Source: Xanthostigma xanthostigma
Lineage: Eukaryota > Arthropoda > Insecta > Raphidioptera > Raphidiidae
Direction of reading: 5' to 3'
NCBI GenBank assembly: GCA_963575645.1
Contig: OY754469.1
Span: forward strand, 22,152,001-22,216,000
Length of the DNA stretch: 64,000 nucleotides
Shown here: positions 58,440 to 64,000 of the stretch, piece by piece
Position numbering within the stretch: the stretch's first letter is position 1
Layout: each line of letters starts with the position of its first letter
Made by a program: the position numbers and the translations under genes
The notes under the pieces: generated by a model
Told to the model about the DNA's origin: nothing
Database searches by the model: none
Seen by the model: only the letters and a program-made list of their open reading frames with translations

Positions 58440-58806
58440 CAATAGAACCTCGATCTTGCAAATTTTTTGAATTCTCTTTCCCTCAAAGCCAATCTCCATT
58501 CTGAAACAAATATTTTGAGCGTTCGCCCTTGATAACTTAAAATAATATTTTGGTGACCTCTATAACTTAAAGTATTATCAGTGAGTACGTATACAACAAA
58601 ATTGAGTTTTAAATAAATATGTAAATGAATCTAATTGAATAAATAAATAGATACAAAAATTAGCAATTTAGTAGAACAGTCGATCCTCGTTAAGTTAAAC
58701 ATTGAACTTCCAAACCTCTCTAACTTCAACTCTCGATAAGTAAAAAACTCGATTACTTAAATTTTTCAACGTTTCCCTTGAACTTTAACTTATCAAGGTT
58801 CTACTG
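58440..58806. mobile_element. pogo/Tigger-like MITE, possibly two units
   Basis: Starts CAATAGAACCTCGATC after TA; ends with the complement of CAGTAGAACCTTGATAAGTT before TA. A third, internal end cagtcgatcctcgttaagtt lies at 58679 and pairs best with the right end, so 58679-58806 may be a separate 128-bp element beside or inside a larger one. CAGT(A/C)GAACCTCG-type ends at TA sites are typical of Tc1/mariner-pogo derivatives. No transposase. Confidence 0.6.
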
Positions 58807-59103
58807 TAATTGCATACAAAAATCCCATTGTGTAAATTTTATGGTGGTTTATATTTTTTTAAACAATTCAATCAAATGCAATATTATTAATCTAATTTTT
58901 TGTAACCCTGGCTTTACCTGTCTTGTCACTGAAATAGAAATTATATCAGCAGGTTACATCCCAAACCACTAAGATTTGACCTTGCTTACATAGTAATATT
59001 TTTTAAAGCAGTAAAAATTGTGACGTTAAAATGTGTGCTCTCAGTAGTTTTTTTTTTTTTTTATTTTGAAGCTTAATTTTTAATTTTAATCATAGTTTTT
59101 AAA

Positions 59104-59305
59104 ATGGTTGTCAACACGAAATGTCCAAAGATTAAAAAACGGTTAAAAAGTAACATAGATTTAAAAAAACTAATTGAATCCACGTTCTTGGCAAATTCCG
59201 ACAGTGATAGTGAAACTTGTGTTTCTGACTCTCGAACTAAAAACATTACTGTGAAAATTATAAATACTGAAAATGTTAATTTTGGAAACAGCCTATTAAC
59301 GGATG
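59104..59305 (+). CDS. Candidate first coding exon, 67 codons, unidentified
   Basis: ATG in a good context (aaaatgg) opens a frame that begins MVVNTKCPKIKKRLKSNIDL, is lysine-rich at first, then acidic and serine-rich (SDSDSETCVSDS, casein-kinase-like sites), and runs to a donor ATG/gtacgt at 59305/59306. The frame would stop 2 codons past the donor, as expected of intron entry. The codon mix is protein-like with no AT-run bias. No following exon was found before the window end, and I do not recognise the family. It could also be a fragment of a transposon protein. Confidence 0.38.
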
Positions 59306-59565
59306 GTACGTAATGAATTTATTTAATCTTTTTTATTATATACTTATTAGAAATATTCTTGTAAACTTCAAGTCATAAAAATCTTTTTTTAACGTCTGAT
59401 TAGTCTTCAATAAATAAATTTATCGACCTGTTTTTTAGACAATATATTGACAAAATATAATTATATAAATATAATTCTAAACTTTCATGTGTGCCACGCC
59501 GGATTTAGTTGTGATGCCGACCTAGGTTCACTCTGATATGCCGATCTTCTTTTAATGTCAAATAA

Positions 59566-59928
59566 TCTATACTAATATTTAAAGCTGGAAGAGTGTCTTT
59601 GTTTGGTTGAACGCGCTAATCTCAGGAACACTGGTTCGAATTGAAAAAATGTTTTTTTGTTGGATACTAGTCCATTTATCGAGGAAGATTATAGGCCATA
59701 ATATTATATCACGCTACGGCCAATAGGAGCGGAGCATCAATGAAAAAAGTTGCAAAATGTAACTCAAAATTCGTCCGTCCGACAAAAACTTTTGAACGGT
59801 AACTCCGATCATCATAAAATTTGGACACAACATTCATCTCGGTAAAATAAGATAAATGTGCGTACTCATGTCTCCCCCCCCCCGCATTCGTTCTTTTGCA
59901 TCCGGATGAAACCGGGCGGGATTGCTAG
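59566..59928 (+). mobile_element. Non-autonomous Helitron, best copy (363 bp)
   Basis: Begins TCTATACTAATATT after A (A|TC). The body has ggttgaacgcgctaatctc, atttatcgaggaag, cacgctacggccaatagg and aactttttgaacggtaac-like phrases. Near the end tccggatgaaaccgggcggg makes a small GC hairpin 9-10 nt before CTAG, which is followed by T. A|TC...CTAG|T with a 3' hairpin and no target duplication is the Helitron signature. No Rep/helicase. The body is a widespread insect repeat; the exact family was not tested. Confidence 0.75.
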
Positions 59929-60915
59929 TGTTAGATATAAAGTTCCCACCTATATTGTTGGTGTAACAGCCCTTTTTGAACGAAAAACTAAACCCTGTGG
60001 TGGATCCGTTTTGAATTTTCTTCTATTCCTCCATTTATCTTCTAAACCGTTGTTTTACATTTTGAATTTTAGTGATAGAATACCTACGTATTTTTTAACA
60101 GTAATCAATAGTCTTAAATTATAATAACATTACAGTAACTATAGAAAAAGCAATAAGATTCGTTGTTATAATCGACAGAAAATTCATTAAATTTTGAATT
60201 TTAGCGCCTTCTGCATTTTTGTTACTTTTCATATTTTAGTCGCTTTTAAAAAATTTTAGTTGGCTACTAAATTTTGCCGTTCCTCAAATTGTGCCGCTCT
60301 TTGCGGATTTAAGCCGAAATCATCCTCTGGATCACGCGTATTTCTTTTTTTTTTTTTTTTTAATTAAAAGTATAAAGGTGTTTCGACATTTGTCACTAAC
60401 ACCAACAAGTACATAGTATACAAAAATAATAACAATAGTAATAATAAGGAATACATATCAGCTGTGTACATTAAATATTATAGACTTCTGCTTAATAAAG
60501 ATTATCATTAGACTATCATAACCTTCGAGATTGCAAACGATTTATTTTTTAATTAAAATATGCTTCTCTGAAAGAGAATTATATAAAAATACGTGCACTG
60601 TCATTGTAAAAGGCAAATTCATTTGAGTTTTTTAGTCAATACACTGTTTTTACATTAATGTTAATAGTATTAATATAGATACATAATATATTTCCTTAAA
60701 TTTCTGGAAAAATTTCAATTGCACATTTATTTGTACTTTCAAATTCTGTTTCAAGGATTCATTAATTATGTTAGTTTTATTTAAAAGAAAAATTAATTAA
60801 TTGTGATTGTTTTTATTTTCTTTATAAATGGAAAAAATCTCAATGTCAGTCATGATGCTTTGAATACTTACAAAGTCCTAATAAACTACAAAAAAATATC
60901 CTTGGGGCTATTTTT
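59929..60915. other. No recognisable gene
   Basis: AT-rich spacer with T runs near 60340-60360. Confidence 0.35.
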
Positions 60916-61046
60916 AGTGTATTTGCCATAAGGCACTTACACTATTGGCGTCGGTCGGATGGCGGGACCTAGGGGTCGGACCAAAATTTCTCGACGTTTC
61001 ATAACTTTCTAAGAAGTTTGGCACCATTTTTGGAAATGTTTATATA

Positions 61047-61124
<78 letters not shown>

Positions 61125-61634
61125 ACCACGATAACTCTCGACAGACTTAATCGATTTAAACGAAATTTGGTCCACATGTTGGAATCCATCATCGCAAGAA
61201 GCCTATTTAAAATGGGCCCGATCGGGCCATTTTAAGGGGGGTATTTAGGGGTTGAAAAATGTTTTTGGGCCCAAAAATACGGAAAAAATTCTCAGAATCA
61301 CTTCAAATTTGAAATTTAACCCTTTAGTAATTATTGAAATGTGCTGCTAAAATTTAAATAAAATCGGCCCGACAGGACCGGACTTACAAGTTTTATGAAA
61401 ACGCAAGTTTACTGATATGGATTTACATACTGAAGGGTGTATATAATTTGGTACAGATGTTGAATTGGTATGTAGTATTGAAATTAAGTAAAAAAATGTT
61501 GTTTTAAGGGGTGTATTAGAGGGTAATTTTTTTTATTTTGTCCAAAAACAAAGTTAAGTTCATACAATAGAGCCACACTGCTTATAAAAGCAAATACACT
61601 ATATTGTCGGCAGGGTTTCGCACTGCGACCCGAG
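60916..61634 (-). repeat. Repeat B copy 2 (inverted) with (TA)n expansion
   Basis: Inverse of 20459-21139. Begins agtgtatttgccataaggca and ends gcaaatacact, then tattgtcggcagggtttcgc. The central (TA)n tract (61033-61119) is longer than in copy 1. The isoleucine/tyrosine-repeat frame at 61050 is translation of the microsatellite and not a gene. Confidence 0.65.
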
Positions 61635-61639
61635 TTTTT

Positions 61640-62519
61640 TTTATTTTAATCAATTATATATAAATTATCAAAAAAATCTATGATTTTCGCATGTAGAATA
61701 TAAAAACAGATTTATTAAACAACGAAAAAAAGATTTCGTAAAAATTTGAATGTGTACAGTAAGAAAAATTACACCTTCTCCTTTTCACACTCAAATCGTA
61801 TATACACTACTGTGAAAACTAAATTCACTTTAATATTATTAATTAATTATTAAAATGTAAATAGTCAGCGGTATGTAAATGTCATTTCTTTTTAAGTGAA
61901 AAAAGTATAACCTAATATATATGTTCTACATGTTAAATAACAAAATATAAAATAAAAATCAGCTAAAAAATTAAGTTTTTCTTAATAGTGAAAAGTTGAA
62001 AAGAACTAGAGAAAACGTGTTTTAATTTTAATATTAATATTATGTTTTATAGTGTACGGTTTAGACAATAGTGTACATGAGCGTCTACCTAATATATAAT
62101 ATAGAACCAAAGTGTACTACTGAGAAGAGCTTTACAAAGCTGTTGATGTGCGGTTGTATTTCTTGCATTCATTTTAAAGCTTCGATATATTATGTACCCA
62201 TGTACAACCTAAGAGAAGCTTTACAAGCATTCGCTTCTGTAACAGAGAGCAAGTAATTTTCTGTATAAAAACACGGTTTGAAATGAATGTTATAAATCTT
62301 GCGTTGAAAAATGATACTAATCTTTTTAGAGCAGCAATTCCCCTCGTTTGATGTCTTCAGTTGCGTTACGTTGGTAGTTGGTACTCTATGTTAAAAAGGA
62401 GGAAGAAAATTCAAATAGGTATTCACATTTATTACGCAGTAGATTCAATACAATCTTTCAGAAGCGTGAAAAGTAACTGCATATATTTGTTACTGCACTT
62501 GTAAGTATATATTATATCT
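61640..62519. other. No recognisable gene
   Basis: AT-rich spacer; no structure seen. Confidence 0.35.
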
Positions 62520-63005
62520 ATTAAGAGAATAAATAAATGGAATAGAAAAAAAAGTAAAAATGACGTCGGCAGGGATCAAACCCAGGACCTTGTCCCTACT
62601 ATTCCAGGGCCTTAACCACTATCCCACAGGATTGTGGCGGTTGTGCCGCTGTTATTCTACGGTAATTAATATATTGTTTTTTTACCTATTAGCTGTCAAA
62701 AGTAATAAAATATTTAAACTACTGAACGCATTTCAGTGAATAGACAAATCTTAGATTAACGTTTGAATAGAACTCTTCAAATAAATAAAATAATCGACCA
62801 ATTTTTTCTGTTGGTTGATTATTTTTATAATTTTATTTATTTGAAGAATGTAAATAGGGTTCTAGTGTGATATTAAACAAAGTGAATAAAATATAAACCA
62901 AGGCGGTACGGTCAAAATTGCGATTTGTAGAGCTCGGACGTATGTCCATACGTACGTACGTACAGACTAACCGACAACTGCTGTTTGTGCGATTTTCAGT
63001 CACAA
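62520..63005 (-). repeat. tRNA-like-bearing repeat F, copy 2
   Basis: Same order as 32540-32970, including the tRNA-like part (62567-62640, minus strand: ggatagtggttaaggcc and gggtttgatccc), agctgtcaaaagtaat, actactgaacgcatttcagtg, caaagtgaataaaatataaa, tacgtacg and ccgacaactgctgtttgt. A palindromic repeat (62771-62848) is inserted or included in its middle. Confidence 0.55.
62771..62848. repeat. Palindromic repeat, best copy of the 19.26-kb family
   Basis: ttcaaataaataaaataatcgaccaa pairs with ttggttgattatttttataattttatttatttgaa. The sequence on either side (gtgaat and gtaaatagggttctag) matches repeat F copy 1 across the gap, so this palindrome was inserted into repeat F. Confidence 0.6.
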
Positions 63006-63455
63006 TATTAGGAATAATTATATGAACTCAGATCGAAAGAGTTATATTTTGTCAATTCAAAGTTCGAAGACAAAAAAATTCTCAAGCATTAAGATAAGGC
63101 ATTATTGATACAAGATTTTCATTTATGTTTGATCAAATATAAATATTTATCTAAACTAAAAGAAATCGAATATATTAGATTACTGATTATTAAGAAGCTC
63201 ACTGATTCTCGATCCATTTAAAAATATATTTTATTAAAATTCCAAAAAAATTGTTTTTGTAGGTATCTATAATACTTTTTAATAACAAAATTTATATTTT
63301 GTTGTAGTATTTTTTACAGTGCAAAGTGTTTCCGTATGAACTGTACCATTTTGCGCAGTTCTTTAAATGTATACTTTTGAATTATAATGTTCCTTCGACT
63401 GCTTAAAACGTAAGCTATTTTATTTAAAAAAAAGAACGACTGAACATATTATATA
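63006..63455. other. No recognisable gene
   Basis: AT-rich spacer. Confidence 0.35.
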
Positions 63456-63854
63456 TACAGTAGGATCGCGGTAACCGGACATGTCCAAAAACCGGCGTTT
63501 CCGATTATCGGATGTTGTGGTTAAATCTGTAGTTTGGATACATTGAATACTGTAGATTCAGTACTCGAACTTTTAAGTAAGTACAAGAATGAGTAAAAAG
63601 AAGTTGATATTAAGAGTTTTCCTTGGATATGTTTCTTAAATTATTTATTTTTTTCGTGGAATTGATCAAAATAACTACAGTGTATACAGTCAATGTGAGA
63701 ATAATAAATCAAGTCATAAATATTTATTAGTTTTAACATATTTTGTTGACTGCCTTCAAAACAAAAACAAAAATGTCGAATCGGTACCTGCGCCAGCGTT
63801 CTGATTAAGAGGCTTCCAACTAGACGGGTGCCCGATTACTGCGACCCCACTGTA
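63456..63854. mobile_element. pogo/Tigger-like MITE at a TA site
   Basis: Element 63458-63852 (395 bp): CAGTAGGATCGCGGTAACCGG at the left, complement of CAGTGGGGTCGCAGTAATCGG at the right, flanked by TA on both sides. Ends of the CAGTNGN(A/T)CG type with a TA duplication fit pogo/Tigger. No transposase; the interior is AT-rich. Confidence 0.75.
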
Positions 63855-64000
63855 CAGTGTACATATATTTAACCAGACGTTTGTAAATGTGCAACTACAT
63901 TATCGTAAATGGAGAAGCTTTTGATTCAATATATATTTTTTACATTGTGTAATAAATATTATTTCCAATAAATTACTTACATAATAATTTAGAATATCTG

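Noticed and set aside
61050..61235. Frame beginning with a long Tyr-Ile repeat
   Set aside because: Translation of the (TA)n microsatellite of repeat B.

Overview
This is eukaryotic, AT-rich (roughly 70% by eye), gene-poor, transposon-crowded DNA, most likely from an insect. The signs are a Ty3/gypsy LTR retrotransposon primed by tRNA-Trp, non-autonomous Helitron ends, hAT, pogo-like and foldback MITEs, (TA)n and (GT)n microsatellites, and no operon-like gene packing. I cannot settle the order; Hemiptera or Lepidoptera are plausible guesses only. No complete host gene is visible. Most of the window reads like intron or intergenic space that has filled with mobile elements.

Layout. 1-3.7 kb: unremarkable, with a tRNA-like scrap, one exon-like segment and one dispersed repeat. 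3.75-4.88 kb: a foldback element with degenerate 'tatccccg' arms, itself interrupted by copy 1 of a Helentron/HINE-like family ('family A'). 5.98-6.05 kb: a candidate terminal host exon. 6.19-10.22 kb: a 4.03-kb Ty3/gypsy element with LTRs that read as identical, a 4-bp target duplication, intact pol and a shortened gag with no nucleocapsid zinc knuckle. 11.8-24.3 kb: foldback elements, Helitron debris, family A copy 2, repeat B copy 1, and a MITE nested in an older repeat. 25.7-33.4 kb: repeat D, a decayed non-LTR retrotransposon (RNase H and C-terminal knuckle recognisable, minus strand), palindromic MITEs, repeat C and a tRNA-like repeat. 34.7-35.2 kb: a GC-rich island of possible LTR origin. 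36.5-45.4 kb: more repeat D, a foldback element split by family A copy 3, and a cluster of near-perfect hairpins. 45.9 kb: a branchpoint, polypyrimidine tract and AG joined directly to GTGAGT, with another donor 45 nt downstream, which is the form of a recursive splice site or microexon. 47-55 kb: hairpins, a Helitron, a hAT MITE with a perfect 8-bp duplication, family A copy 4 and palindromic MITEs. 58-64 kb: pogo-like MITEs, a candidate first coding exon, the best Helitron copy, repeat B copy 2 and a second tRNA-like repeat.

How it fits together. The only long intact reading frames belong to the LTR retrotransposon. Candidate host signals (exon-like segments near 0.86, 5.98, 36.9, 45.9, 47.7 and 59.1 kb) are sparse, tens of kilobases apart, and mostly on the plus strand. 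That is what one or more genes with very long introns would look like. The recursive splice-site candidate is the best reason to think a transcribed long intron lies here. None of these exons was assigned to a gene. Nesting gives a partial order: family A copies 1 and 3 inserted into existing foldback elements, the 23.8-kb MITE inserted into an older repeat, and the gypsy element is probably one of the youngest insertions.
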